Positions 1 to 8,971 of a stretch of DNA of 64,000 bases are shown one piece after another (the first letter of the stretch is position 1; every line of letters starts with the position of its first letter). Origin of the DNA: an uncultured Tessaracoccus sp. (GTDB taxonomy: Bacteria; Actinomycetota; Actinomycetes; Propionibacteriales; Propionibacteriaceae); the NCBI RefSeq assembly GCF_947255005.1, contig NZ_CAMYFI010000001.1, forward strand, positions 123,004-187,003, read 5' to 3'. The position numbers and the translations under genes were made by a program. The notes under the pieces were generated by a model that was not told where the DNA came from, ran no database searches, and was given only the letters and a program-made list of their open reading frames with translations.

Positions 1-570
1 CAGTTGCAGTCCAGGACGTTCTCTAGGCTCGTGCAGGGGCAAATTGCGGAGACGATTGGCCCGTCGGAGGACGACGATCCTCTCGAGCATTATCTGCAGG
101 TGATTGCTGACAAGACGGGCTCGCTCATCGCGGCATCGGTCTGCTTCGGTGCGATGGCGGCGAACGCGAGCACCGAGCACATCGAGGCGCTGCGCAATTT
201 CGGCGAGGAGATTGGAACGGTGTTCCAGCTCTCCGACGACCTCATCGACATCAGCTCCGATCAGACGGGCAAGACGCCCGGCACCGATCTGCGGGAGGGT
301 GTGCCGACCCTGCCGGTGCTCATGCTGCGCAAGAACAACGACCCGGCTGACGCCGAGCTGCTGGCTCTCATCGACGGTGATCTCACGGACGACGGCACGC
401 TGGCGGAAGTGCTGAAACAGCTTCGCGCCCACCCGATCATGGACGAGGCGAAGGCCGAGGTGGAACGCCACGCTGCACTCGCCCGTGAGACGCTCGCCCC
501 ACTGCCTGACTGCGACGCCAAGGCTGCTCTTTTCGAAGTCTGCGACGAACTCATCAACCGCGAACACTGA
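1..570 (+). CDS. Polyprenyl diphosphate synthase (C-terminal part, cut by window edge)
   Basis: The frame is already open at base 1, so the N-terminus lies outside the window; 189 residues are visible. Trans-isoprenyl diphosphate synthases condense isopentenyl diphosphate onto an allylic diphosphate. The second aspartate-rich motif is visible as FQLSDDLIDI around visible residues 75-84, followed by the typical GKTPGTDLREGVPTLPVL stretch. VQGQIAE at the start matches the helix before it. The first DDxxD motif must lie upstream. Chain length cannot be read from this part; heptaprenyl- or geranylgeranyl-type enzymes for the menaquinone side chain are likely in this type of organism (inference). 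It is followed by a repeat-filled gap and a convergent gene. Confidence 0.9.
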   Translation, partial: QLQSRTFSRLVQGQIAETIGPSEDDDPLEHYLQVIADKTGSLIAASVCFGAMAANASTEHIEALRNFGEEIGTVFQLSDDLIDISSDQTGKTPGTDLREGVPTLPVLMLRKNNDPADAELLALIDGDLTDDGTLAEVLKQLRAHPIMDEAKAEVERHAALARETLAPLPDCDAKAALFEVCDELINREH

Positions 571-583
571 GCCACAGATCTTC

Positions 584-724
584 GGTGGTTGAGTAGCCTG
601 CGGAGCGGGCGTATCGAAACCACATCCGGGATGATTTCGATACGCGCCTGCGGCGCTACTCAATCATCGAGATGAGCGAGCCCAGGTGGTCGAGTAGCCC
701 GCGGAGCGGGCGTATCGAAACCAC
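584..724. repeat. Three palindromic REP-like units
   Basis: Two nearly identical units in the same orientation (584-623 and 685-724) contain GGTGGTTGAGTAGC, a G+C-rich GCGGAGCGGGC core and GTATCGAAACCAC. Between them (about 632-669) lies a third unit in reverse orientation, reading TTTCGATACGCGCCTGCGGC then GCTACTCAATCATC. Each unit is itself imperfectly palindromic, so adjacent units can pair into long hairpins. The cluster lies just downstream of the polyprenyl synthase and may act as a bidirectional terminator or a REP-type element. No gene is visible in 571-918. Confidence 0.8.
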
Positions 725-827
725 GTCGCATCCGTCAGCTAACCCGATATCCACTTTCGTTTCCGAGAATTGGCCAGAAACGCCTTCCTCGGCAAACGCG
801 TGTGAGTATTGGGTTACCTTCACCGGG

Positions 828-910
828 GCATCTCGATACGGCGACTGCGTCGCCCACTCGATGGTCGGCTGGGGCGAGGCGCGCCTTCGGCCGGTGGTTG
901 AGTAGCCCGC
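828..910. repeat. Further diverged or partial copies of the same palindromic repeat
   Basis: A diverged reverse-orientation unit (828-862: CATCTCGATACGG, core, CCCACTCGATG) is followed at 891-910 by half of a forward unit (CCGGTGGTTGAGTAGCCCGC). The half unit ends just before the stop codon of the M13 peptidase gene on the other strand. Together with 584-724 this makes about five copies in 330 bases between convergent genes. Confidence 0.6.
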
Positions 911-918
911 AGCCTCAA

Positions 919-2859
919 TCACCAGATGCTGACGCGCTCCCCCGGATCGAGCCAGAGGCCGTCGCCGGGGGCGGTGCCAAAGGCGTCGTGGAAAGCGTCG
1001 ACATTCTTCACGATCTGGTTCACGCGGAACTCGGCGGGGGAGTGCGGGTCGACGCTGAGCAGCATCTTCGCCATCTCCGGGCGGCGCTTCGACTGCCACA
1101 CCTGCGCGTACGACAGGAAGAACCGCTGCGCGGGAGTGAACCCGTCGATTGGTTCCCCATCGGGGCGCCCGCCGGCGATCAGCCAAGCCTTGTACGCGAT
1201 ACCGACGCCGCCGAGGTCGCCGATGTTTTCACCCAGCGTGAGCTTGCCGTTGACGTGCCCGTCGATGCCCTCCGGGGAGAGCGCGTCGTACTGGCTCACG
1301 AGCCGCGACGTGGCCTGGTCGAACGCGGCCTTGTCGTCGGCGGTCCACCAATCACGAATCTTGCCCTCAGCATCGGTGGTGGAGCCCTTGTCGTCGAAAC
1401 CGTGTCCAATTTCGTGCCCGATGATGGCCCCGATGGCGCCGTAGTTAACCGCATCGTCGGCATCAATATTGAAGAATGGGGGCTGCAGAATCGCCGCGGA
1501 AAACACAATCTCGTTGCGCAACGGATGGTAGTACGCGTTCACCGTCTGGGGCAGCATCTCCCAGTCAGATTCCTGCACCGGCCCGAGCACCCGCGACAGC
1601 GAGTATTCGAACTCAAACTCGTTGCTGGCAAGCAGGTTAGCGAGCAGGTCGTCTCCCACCTTCAACGCGGAGTAATCGCGCCAGCGCGACGGATACCCAA
1701 TCTTTGGCGTGAATCCACGGAGCTTTGCGAGCGCCTGCTCCTTCGTCGTTTCCGACATCCAGGCGAGCTCACGGATGGACTGGCCGTAGGCCTTGATGAG
1801 ATTGCCGACGAGCGCATCCATGGCCGCCTTGGCCTCAGGCTTGAAGTGCTTCGCCACATACAGCTTGCCGACGGCCTCCCCAATCACACCCTCGACGAAC
1901 GCGATGCCGCGTTTCCACCGGGGGCGCAACTGCTGTGTGCCGGAGAGAGTGCGTCCGTAGAAGTCGAAGTTAGCCTCAACGAACTGCGACGACAAGTATG
2001 GAGCGACGCTCGAGATTACGTGCCAGCGGGCCCACGCGCGCCACGCATCGACGGGCTCCTCGTCGACGAGCCGGGCGATCGCTTCCACGAACGACGGCTG
2101 CTCGACGACGACGTATTCCAGCTTCTCGACGGGAATCCCGGCCGCTTCCCGGAACCGCTCCCAGGCGAATCCAGGGGCGAGATCTTGCAGCTCCTCCCAC
2201 GACTTCGGATTGAACATTGCGACGATGTCCCTGCAGCGCACCTTGTCCCAATGTTGCGCGGCAATCTTCGTCTCGAGGGCCAGCACGGCCTCCGCCTGGT
2301 CAGCGGCATCGGAAACACCGCCAAGCGCGAGCACGCGCTCGACGTGAGCGCGGTACGCGTCGCGGATGTCGGCGTGTTCGTCGAGGCGGTAATACTCCTC
2401 ATCGGGCAGGCCCAGGCCGCTTTGCGCCACAAAAAAGACGTAGCGAGAAGGGTCTCCTGGGTCAGTCTCTTCGCCGAAGTGAATGAGACTCAGCAACCCC
2501 CGACGTGCCGCGTCACCCAAGTAGCCAGCCAGCGAGGCGCCGTCGGTGATGCCGTCGACGGCCTCCAGGAATGGACGCAGCGGCTGAGCGCCCAACTCCT
2601 CCACCTTCTGCTCATCCATGAACGATGCGTAGAGCTGCGCGATTTTCGCTTCCTCACAGCCCGGTTCAGCGTTGCGGATGCCTTCGACGATCGCTCGAAC
2701 ATTTGCCTCCGCTTCGTCGTGGAGGTCGACAAACGAGCCGGCGGACGATTTATCGGGATCGATTTGTGCAGTGGCAAGCCAGCGCCCGTGGAAGTGTCGG
2801 AATAGGTCGTCAACGAGGCGCACATCGTCGTCGCGGTGTGAGAAGTCGAGTCCAGTCAT
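919..2859 (-). CDS. M13 family (neprilysin/PepO-like) zinc metallopeptidase
   Basis: 646 residues, the usual full length for cytoplasmic bacterial PepO-type oligoendopeptidases, which cut short peptides. The zinc site HEIGHGFDD is near residue 480 and the third-ligand motif ENIGDLGG near residue 540. The substrate-site motif NAYYHPLRNEI lies about 50 residues before HExxH, as in neprilysin. There is no signal peptide or N-terminal membrane anchor, so an intracellular peptidase is expected. A TAGGCT hexamer (complement of 2867-2872) lies 7 nt before the ATG with no Shine-Dalgarno sequence, suggesting a leaderless transcript. It runs towards the polyprenyl synthase gene. Confidence 0.95.
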   Translation of the reverse strand: MTGLDFSHRDDDVRLVDDLFRHFHGRWLATAQIDPDKSSAGSFVDLHDEAEANVRAIVEGIRNAEPGCEEAKIAQLYASFMDEQKVEELGAQPLRPFLEAVDGITDGASLAGYLGDAARRGLLSLIHFGEETDPGDPSRYVFFVAQSGLGLPDEEYYRLDEHADIRDAYRAHVERVLALGGVSDAADQAEAVLALETKIAAQHWDKVRCRDIVAMFNPKSWEELQDLAPGFAWERFREAAGIPVEKLEYVVVEQPSFVEAIARLVDEEPVDAWRAWARWHVISSVAPYLSSQFVEANFDFYGRTLSGTQQLRPRWKRGIAFVEGVIGEAVGKLYVAKHFKPEAKAAMDALVGNLIKAYGQSIRELAWMSETTKEQALAKLRGFTPKIGYPSRWRDYSALKVGDDLLANLLASNEFEFEYSLSRVLGPVQESDWEMLPQTVNAYYHPLRNEIVFSAAILQPPFFNIDADDAVNYGAIGAIIGHEIGHGFDDKGSTTDAEGKIRDWWTADDKAAFDQATSRLVSQYDALSPEGIDGHVNGKLTLGENIGDLGGVGIAYKAWLIAGGRPDGEPIDGFTPAQRFFLSYAQVWQSKRRPEMAKMLLSVDPHSPAEFRVNQIVKNVDAFHDAFGTAPGDGLWLDPGERVSIW

Positions 2860-2896
2860 GCCGTCCAGCCTAGTAGGCCTCGGAGGGCGCGCTCAC

Positions 2897-4129
2897 TTAC
2901 TTGTTCCAGGTGACCACGACATCCTCGGGGCTCTTGCCGAGCATGTTCGCGGAGGCGCGGGCCGTAACCTTGAGTTCCTGCGTACCGGGGTTGGAGCCGT
3001 CGGCATATTCGAAGGTCAAATTGAAGGTCATGTTCAGCGTGACCACCCCGATGGAGAGATCGTCAGTGCTGAGACTGGGCTGTGTGCCGGCGAGAGGGTT
3101 GCCGACGAGGGTCCACTTCAGCGTGCCCGGCTTGATGGGTTTCGCAGGGCGAACCCCTTGCGGGCAGCCGTCGGGGTTAGGGGCCTGCACCTCAGTACAC
3201 CGTTCGAGAGCGCGCTGTATGGCTGAACGGAACGCGTCGCTGCCTTGGCTGGTGAGGGTAGGAGTAGCAGGCAGCGAAGTTTGGTCGGCGAACTGCAGGG
3301 AGCCAATCGTGAAGCTGTTGTCCGACGGGTACTGGATGAAGGGCAATCCCGTTGATAAGTCGTATACGCCGGGCACCACCTCGATGGGTTGCACTTTGGG
3401 CACCTCGACGCCGTTGACCAGCAGCGGCAACGACTCGGCCTGCACCAGCTCGATCACGACGGTGACGGTGGTGTGCTCCAATTCGTAACTCCCGCGGTCG
3501 TCGAGCACCACGGGGATAGTTGTTTGTACGGGCTCTCCGGCGAGTGTGTAGCTCACCTCCACCTCTGAAGCCCTCCGGTCGGTGGTCAGAATCTTGATGT
3601 CCTCAATGGGCGCCTTCTGGCGCATCGCCTGGTGAGCTTTGGGGGAGAGCAGCGCCATTGTGCTGGCTTCGTCGCCTCCGCGTTTCCCGAGTTTCAAGGC
3701 TTTGTCGATGTCGCCGTCGGCGAGTGCGTGGAGGTATTGGGAGACGGCGTCTTGCGGCGTGAGGATGGTCTCCGTGGAGGCGCTGCCGGAGGGTTTCACG
3801 ATGGTGCGTTCGTCGATCTTGGGCTTGCGCAGCACGAGCGCGTAGAGCGTGCCCGCGGCGACGGCGAGCACCACCACGACCGTGAACACCCCGACGACCA
3901 TCTTCCAGGGGAAGGGGCTGCGTGGGCGCTCTTCCTCGATGACGGGTGCCTCGTAGCGCGACTGATCGCGAGCGCGCATCAAGATGGACTGAATGGCCTC
4001 CGGGTCTTGGCCTTGCGGCGCGTCAGGCGGCGTAGCGGCCCGGCGGGGTCGTGGCGGGCTTGGACGCCCGGCATCCGGCGGCTGCCAGCCACCCGGCGGC
4101 GGTGGCGCAGATGGCCGCCAATGATTCAT
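2897..4129 (-). CDS. Proline-rich, single-pass membrane protein of unknown function
   Basis: 410 residues. The N-terminal ~75 residues are rich in Pro, Arg and Gln and probably cytoplasmic. A strong hydrophobic segment (MVVGVFTVVVVLAVAAGTLY) follows near residues 78-100, then an extracytoplasmic region with a DUF4878-like stretch (QDAVSQYLHALADGDIDKAL) and beta-rich sequence ending in TARASANMLGKSPEDVVVTW. The ATG at 4129 overlaps the korB stop as ATGA, so it is probably the third gene of the korAB operon; an upstream in-frame start at 4147 is possible. I recognise no enzymatic motif. The coupling to korB may be positional only. Confidence 0.8.
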   Translation of the reverse strand: MNHWRPSAPPPPGGWQPPDAGRPSPPRPRRAATPPDAPQGQDPEAIQSILMRARDQSRYEAPVIEEERPRSPFPWKMVVGVFTVVVVLAVAAGTLYALVLRKPKIDERTIVKPSGSASTETILTPQDAVSQYLHALADGDIDKALKLGKRGGDEASTMALLSPKAHQAMRQKAPIEDIKILTTDRRASEVEVSYTLAGEPVQTTIPVVLDDRGSYELEHTTVTVVIELVQAESLPLLVNGVEVPKVQPIEVVPGVYDLSTGLPFIQYPSDNSFTIGSLQFADQTSLPATPTLTSQGSDAFRSAIQRALERCTEVQAPNPDGCPQGVRPAKPIKPGTLKWTLVGNPLAGTQPSLSTDDLSIGVVTLNMTFNLTFEYADGSNPGTQELKVTARASANMLGKSPEDVVVTWNK

Positions 4130-5169
4130 TCTGTCCGTGCCTCCCACGTGTCTGGTCCTGCGATCACTGAGGCTAGCGCAGCAGCCGGGTCAGTTGACTC
4201 GACAGCGGTGATCTGATCGCGCGCGAGATCGTCGTAAGCAGGGCGGTCCACGCAGCGCAACACCCCGGTGGGGGCCTGGTTGAGCGCGCCCGGCTCGGTA
4301 AGCCTAGACAGCGCGAAGGCGTACGAGGGGTCGTCGCGCGTTTCGTCGTGCACCACGATGGCCGACGGGTCCACGTCGGCGGTCTCCACCACGCTGAGCG
4401 CGCCGTACTCGTCGCGGACCACGGCTTTGTCTCTGTCCTTGCCAAACGTGATGGGCTGGCCGTGACGCAGCGGGATGAGGGTCTCGACGGCGTCAGGGCC
4501 CTTGATGGCATCGAACGCACCGTCGTTGAAGATCGGACAGTTCTGGAAGATTTCAATGAACGACGCCCCGCGGTGCTGGGCTGCGCGCTCCATCACCTCA
4601 GTGAGCCCGGTGCGATCAGAGTCGACCGCACGAGCGACGAATGTCGCCTCCGCGCCCAGTGCCACCGACAGCGGGTTGAACGGCTCGTCGAGCGAACCAT
4701 ACGGGGTTGACTTCGTCACCTTGCCGAGCTCGGAGGTGGGGGAGTACTGCCCCTTCGTGAGCCCGTAGATGCGGTTGTTGAACAACAAGATGTTGATGTT
4801 CACGTTGCGACGCAGCGCGTGAATGAGGTGGTTGCCTCCGATGGACAGCGCGTCGCCGTCACCAGTGACCACCCAGATGCTGAGATCTTCGCGCGTAGCG
4901 GCGAGCCCCGTCGCGATGGCAGGTGCGCGCCCGTGGATGGAGTGCATGCCGTACGAGTCGACGTAGTACGGCAGGCGTGACGAACAGCCGATGCCCGAGA
5001 CCACGACGATGTTCTCGCGCCGGATGCCGAGGTTGGCCGCCATCTGCTGGAAGGTGGACAGGATTGCGTAGTCGCCGCAGCCCGGGCACCAGCGCACCTC
5101 TTGATCGCTCACCATCTCCTTGCGCTGCAAGGGCTCGATGGCTAGTGGAACGCCTGCAAGACCGCTCAT
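4126..5169 (-). CDS. korB: 2-oxoacid (2-oxoglutarate) : ferredoxin oxidoreductase, beta subunit
   Basis: 347 residues. Carries the thiamine diphosphate site (GDGDALSIGGNH near residue 100, with NNRIYGLTKGQ after it) and the cysteines of the subunit's [4Fe-4S] cluster (WCPGCGDY, GIGCSSRLPYY, QNCPIF). With KorA it oxidatively decarboxylates a 2-oxoacid, most likely 2-oxoglutarate, to the acyl-CoA with reduction of ferredoxin. The start was placed at 5169 because its ATG overlaps the korA stop as ATGA and opens with a plausible N-terminus; an in-frame extension further upstream would run through korA. Family substrate choice between 2-oxoglutarate and pyruvate is inferred from similarity to actinobacterial KorB. 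Confidence 0.95.
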   Translation of the reverse strand: MSGLAGVPLAIEPLQRKEMVSDQEVRWCPGCGDYAILSTFQQMAANLGIRRENIVVVSGIGCSSRLPYYVDSYGMHSIHGRAPAIATGLAATREDLSIWVVTGDGDALSIGGNHLIHALRRNVNINILLFNNRIYGLTKGQYSPTSELGKVTKSTPYGSLDEPFNPLSVALGAEATFVARAVDSDRTGLTEVMERAAQHRGASFIEIFQNCPIFNDGAFDAIKGPDAVETLIPLRHGQPITFGKDRDKAVVRDEYGALSVVETADVDPSAIVVHDETRDDPSYAFALSRLTEPGALNQAPTGVLRCVDRPAYDDLARDQITAVESTDPAAALASVIAGPDTWEARTE

Positions 5170-7019
5170 CGCTGCTCCTCCAATGCCTGCACTGCATGTA
5201 CGAAATCTTCCTCCAGCTCCGCGATGGACAACGGCAGCCCGCGCACCCGCGAGTAGCTCTCCACATCGACGAGGTACCTCGCCCGAAGCACGTGCGCGAG
5301 CTGGCCCATGTTCATCTCCGGCACGATGACGTGCTCGTAGCGTCGCAACACGTCGCCGACGTTGGCGGGCATGGGGTTTAGGTGGCGCAGGTGAGCCGTC
5401 GCAATCTTGTGGCCGTGCTTGCGCATACGTCTGGCGGTAGCGGTGATTGGCCCGTAGGTTGACCCCCAGCCAAGCACGAGCAGTTTCGCGTCGTCGGTTG
5501 GGTCGTCCACCTGGAGGTCGGGAATATCGCGCACGATGCCGGCCACCTTGTCCGCTCTGGTGCGCACCATCGCGTCGTGGTTGTCCGGGTCGTAGCTGAC
5601 ATTGCCGGAGAGGTGATCTTTCTCCAGGCCACCGATGCGGTGTTCCAATCCGGGGGTTCCGGGTTTCGCCCACTCGCGAGCGAGCGTTTCGGGGTCGCGT
5701 CGGTACGGCATGAAGTGTGGGTCCTCGTCGTGCACGCGGTCGGCGAAGTTGGGCTCGATGGCGGGGATCGCGTCGAGGTCCGGGATGCGCCAGGGCTCGG
5801 CGCCGTTGGCGAGGTACCCGTCGGAGAGCATGATGACCGGCGTGCGGTAGGTGACGGCGATCCGGCACGCTTCGAGCGCGGTGTCGAAGCAGTCGGTGGA
5901 CGACTTCGCCGCGAGCACCGGCAGCGGAGCCTCGCCGTGTCGCCCGTAGAGCGCCTGCAACAGGTCGGCCTGCTCGGTCTTCGTCGGCATCCCCGTTGAC
6001 GGCCCGGCGCGTTGCACGTCGACGATCACGAGCGGGAGCTCGGTCATGATGGCGAGGCTGATGGTCTCCGACTTCAGGGCGACGCCGGGGCCCGACGTGG
6101 TGGTCACGCCGAGCGCGCCACCGAAGCTCGCGCCCAGTGCGGAGGCGACGCCAGCGATCTCATCCTCTGCCTGGAACGTCATCACGCCGACGTCTTTGCG
6201 GCGGGAGAGTTCGTGCAGGATGTCGGAGGCGGGGGTGATCGGGTAGGAACCCAGGAATAGCTGCATGCCGGCCTTATGGGCGCCCGCCATGAGGCCGTAG
6301 GCGGTGGCGAGGTTGCCGGAGACCTGCCGGTAGCGGCCCTGCGGCATCGGGGCCGGGTTGACGACGGTCTGCACCGCGAACGCTTCGGTGGTCTCGCCGT
6401 ACGCGTAGCCGGCCTTGAACGCCGCGAGGTTGGCGTCGCGGATGTCGGGCGTCTTCGCGAACTTCGACGAGAGGAACTGCTCTGTGCCTTCGATGGGGCG
6501 CGAGTACATCCAGCTCAGCAGACCGAGCGCAAACATATTCTTCGTCCTCGACGCGTCCTTGCGTGTGAGGCCGAAGCCTTCGACGGCGCCCTGCGCCAGC
6601 GTCGTGAGGTCCAGCTCATGCACGGTGTAATTGGTGAGGGTGCCGTCCTCGAGGGGGTTGGTGTCCCACCCGATCTTCTTGAGGTTGCGCGCGGTGAAGT
6701 CGTGCGTATCGACGATGATGACCGTGCCGGTGGGCAGATCCTTCAGGTTCACCTTGAGCGCGGCCGGGTTCATCGCGACGAGCACGTCCGGCACGTCGCC
6801 GGGGGTTACGATGTCGAAATCGGCGAAGTGGAGCTGGAAGCTCGACACCCCGGGCAGCGTGCCCTGCGGCGCGCGAATCTCGGCGGGGAAGTTGGGGAGT
6901 GTGGCGATGTCGTTGCCGAAGCTAGCCGATTCTGCGGTGAAGCGGTCACCGGTCAGCTGCATGCCGTCGCCGGAATCGCCGGCGAAGCGGATGACGACTC
7001 TGTTGAGTTGCTTGGTCAC
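5166..7019 (-). CDS. korA: 2-oxoacid (2-oxoglutarate) : ferredoxin oxidoreductase, fused gamma-alpha subunit
   Basis: 617 residues. The first ~190 residues are the gamma domain (RFAGDSGDGMQLTG, then APQGTLPGVSSFQLHF), which binds CoA. The remainder is the alpha domain, beginning around LATAYGLMAGAHKAGMQLFL with GSYPITPASDILHELS. This gamma-alpha fusion is the normal KorA layout in actinobacteria. The start is GTG at 7019, with GAGGA about 5 nt upstream. A possible promoter with -10 TACACT lies on the complement near 7055. The gene is divergent from the MarR gene and is followed, with 4-nt overlaps, by korB and the proline-rich membrane protein. Confidence 0.95.
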   Translation of the reverse strand: MTKQLNRVVIRFAGDSGDGMQLTGDRFTAESASFGNDIATLPNFPAEIRAPQGTLPGVSSFQLHFADFDIVTPGDVPDVLVAMNPAALKVNLKDLPTGTVIIVDTHDFTARNLKKIGWDTNPLEDGTLTNYTVHELDLTTLAQGAVEGFGLTRKDASRTKNMFALGLLSWMYSRPIEGTEQFLSSKFAKTPDIRDANLAAFKAGYAYGETTEAFAVQTVVNPAPMPQGRYRQVSGNLATAYGLMAGAHKAGMQLFLGSYPITPASDILHELSRRKDVGVMTFQAEDEIAGVASALGASFGGALGVTTTSGPGVALKSETISLAIMTELPLVIVDVQRAGPSTGMPTKTEQADLLQALYGRHGEAPLPVLAAKSSTDCFDTALEACRIAVTYRTPVIMLSDGYLANGAEPWRIPDLDAIPAIEPNFADRVHDEDPHFMPYRRDPETLAREWAKPGTPGLEHRIGGLEKDHLSGNVSYDPDNHDAMVRTRADKVAGIVRDIPDLQVDDPTDDAKLLVLGWGSTYGPITATARRMRKHGHKIATAHLRHLNPMPANVGDVLRRYEHVIVPEMNMGQLAHVLRARYLVDVESYSRVRGLPLSIAELEEDFVHAVQALEEQR

Positions 7020-7189
7020 GAATCCTCGAAACTAGTGGGTAGACGTCCTCGCCAGTGTAGTTGCGTGGATGCCGGAATGCACGGGCCGTCTGAGTGCCCG
7101 ATGAGTCCGTGGTGTGGAGACGCTTGCCCCACCGACTATACTTTCCTGTGGCTAACTAGCTGGGGCTAAATATATGAGGTGGTTAACGC

Positions 7190-7603
7190 GTGGATTCGAC
7201 GAGCACACTGGCAAACGAGGTACGTCTGGCGTGTCAGCTCGTGAGCCACAAGGTGCGCTTCGAATCCGGCTCCGCCATTCCACCTCACCAATTGTCCGTG
7301 CTGTGGAACCTGAAGCGTGGCCCGAAGTCGCCCGGTGAACTCGCCGAGGCGGAGCAGGTGAGCGCCCCGTCGATCACGAAAACCCTTGACGGGCTCGAAG
7401 CGCTGGGCTTCATCGAGCGCAGTAAAGACCCGGACGACGGTCGTCGTCGCAACGTGTGCATCACCGACGAGGGGCGAGCAGAGCTTCGACGTACCGCCGG
7501 CATCCGTGACTCCTTCATGGAGCAGCGCCTCACCGCACTGAGTGCCGACGAGCGCCAGGTGCTGGGGCGTGCGGCGGCCATCCTGCAGCGGGTGATCGCG
7601 TGA
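7190..7603 (+). CDS. MarR family transcriptional regulator
   Basis: 137 residues with a winged helix-turn-helix of MarR type: LSVLWNLKRGPKSPGELAEA, then the recognition helix region SAPSITKTLDGLEALGFIER and wing DPDDGRRRNVCITDEG. MarR proteins are dimeric repressors released by small ligands, often controlling an adjacent efflux pump; the MFS gene that overlaps its end by GTGA fits that. The GTG start is supported by GAGGTGG 7 nt upstream. A -10-like TATACT is at 7137-7142 without a clear -35. Two GGCTAA copies, near 7150 and 7164, could belong to an operator (weak). Confidence 0.92.
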   Translation: MDSTSTLANEVRLACQLVSHKVRFESGSAIPPHQLSVLWNLKRGPKSPGELAEAEQVSAPSITKTLDGLEALGFIERSKDPDDGRRRNVCITDEGRAELRRTAGIRDSFMEQRLTALSADERQVLGRAAAILQRVIA

Positions 7604-8877
7604 GTCGTCACTCCACCTTTACGTCCCTTAAGGTCTACAACTTCCGGCTGTTCTGGATCGCGTCGCTGATCTCCAACATCGCGGGCTGGATGAGCGTGAT
7701 CGCCCAAGACTGGCTGGTGCTCACCATCCTCACGGACAACGACGCGGCTGCGCTCGGCCTGGTCGCCGGGCTGCAGTTTTTGTCCATTCCCATTTTCTCC
7801 CCGTATGCCGGCGCGCTCGCAGACCGCATGTCGAAGCGGCGCATGCTGCAGTTCACGCAGATGGGGCTCGGCGTCACCGCCTTGTGCACCACGCTGCTCG
7901 TCACCTTCGGAGTGGCTGAGTTGTGGCACATCTATGTGTTGGCTGCGCTGACCGGCCTGGTGCAGGCGTTCGACGCCCCCGCTCGGCAGGCCATGGTCTC
8001 CGAGATGGTGGAGGAGCACCTGCTGCCCAACGCCGTCGGATTGAACTCCATGCAGTTCAACTGCGCACGCCTCATCGGCCCGGCGGTCTCGGGCGTATTG
8101 ATTGGTGCGTTCGGTGTGGTGCCGGCGCTGTGGATCAACGCGGTGAGTTTCGTGGCTCCCGTGACCGCGCTCGCCCTCATGCGCGCCAACGAACTCCACC
8201 CGCCGAAGCCGCGCAAGGGGAAGGGTGCCATCCGGGAGGGCGTCGCCTACGTGCTAAAACGCTCTGACCTGGTGAAGATCTTCATCATGGTGTTCATGCT
8301 CGGTACCTTCGGGCTGAACTTCCAGATCACGAATGCACTCATGGCGACGGAAGCCTACGGCCTGGGCGCTGGGGAGTACGGATTATTGGGCTCGATGATG
8401 GCTGCAGGCACGCTCACCGGTGCGGTGCTCGCAGCTCGTCGCGGCTACCCGAGGCTTCGCCTGCTGGTCGGTGCGCTCTTCGGGTTCTCGCTGGCCATGT
8501 GCGCGCTCACCGTCACGCCCTGGTACTGGCTCTACGCCCTCTTGCTGGTGCCCACGGGGTTCCTGTCCATCACCGTCATGACCGCAGCCAACAGCCGCGT
8601 GCAGCTCACCACCGAACCCGAGATGCGCGGGCGCGTGATGGCGCTCTACATGGCTATATTCCTCGGCGGCACGCCCATCGGAGCCCCACTGGTGGGCTGG
8701 ATCGGTGACTACTTCGGTGCGAGGGCGTCGGTGTTTGTGGGAGGTGCGGCAACGGGTATCACCGCGCTCGTTGTGGGCGGATTGCTGTTGTCGGGAGCCA
8801 GGAACTACCCGTCGACGCTGCATTTCATTGAATCGGTGCGCAGTCGCGTCCGTAAACGCCGTCGCAAGCGCCCCTAG
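7600..8877 (+). CDS. MFS transporter (MFS_3, EntS-like exporter family)
   Basis: 425 residues with about twelve hydrophobic segments. The sequence begins with the usual exporter start (LKVYNFRLFWIASLISNIAGWM) and contains the cytoplasmic loop motif YAGALADRMSKRR after helix 2 and DAPARQAMVSEMV after helix 4, typical of the DHA3/EntS-like drug and siderophore exporters. The C-terminal tail is very basic (RVRKRRRKRP). The start GTG overlaps the stop of the MarR gene (GTGA), so the two are translationally coupled and MarR probably regulates the pump. The substrate cannot be read from the sequence. Confidence 0.92.
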   Translation: MSRHSTFTSLKVYNFRLFWIASLISNIAGWMSVIAQDWLVLTILTDNDAAALGLVAGLQFLSIPIFSPYAGALADRMSKRRMLQFTQMGLGVTALCTTLLVTFGVAELWHIYVLAALTGLVQAFDAPARQAMVSEMVEEHLLPNAVGLNSMQFNCARLIGPAVSGVLIGAFGVVPALWINAVSFVAPVTALALMRANELHPPKPRKGKGAIREGVAYVLKRSDLVKIFIMVFMLGTFGLNFQITNALMATEAYGLGAGEYGLLGSMMAAGTLTGAVLAARRGYPRLRLLVGALFGFSLAMCALTVTPWYWLYALLLVPTGFLSITVMTAANSRVQLTTEPEMRGRVMALYMAIFLGGTPIGAPLVGWIGDYFGARASVFVGGAATGITALVVGGLLLSGARNYPSTLHFIESVRSRVRKRRRKRP

Positions 8878-8971
8878 TGCTTGTCGCGCGCCGCTCACGA
8901 AACGAGCAACCGCACTGACTGAAGTGAGGGGCGCCCTTTGGTTCGTTTCCCTTGAGGGCGACAATGGGTGC

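Noticed and set aside
8705..8971. N-terminal extension of the PPi-PEPCK gene
   Set aside because: It overlaps the end of the MFS gene, is rich in Arg and Cys as expected for a shadow frame, and a -10-like hexamer precedes ATG 8972.
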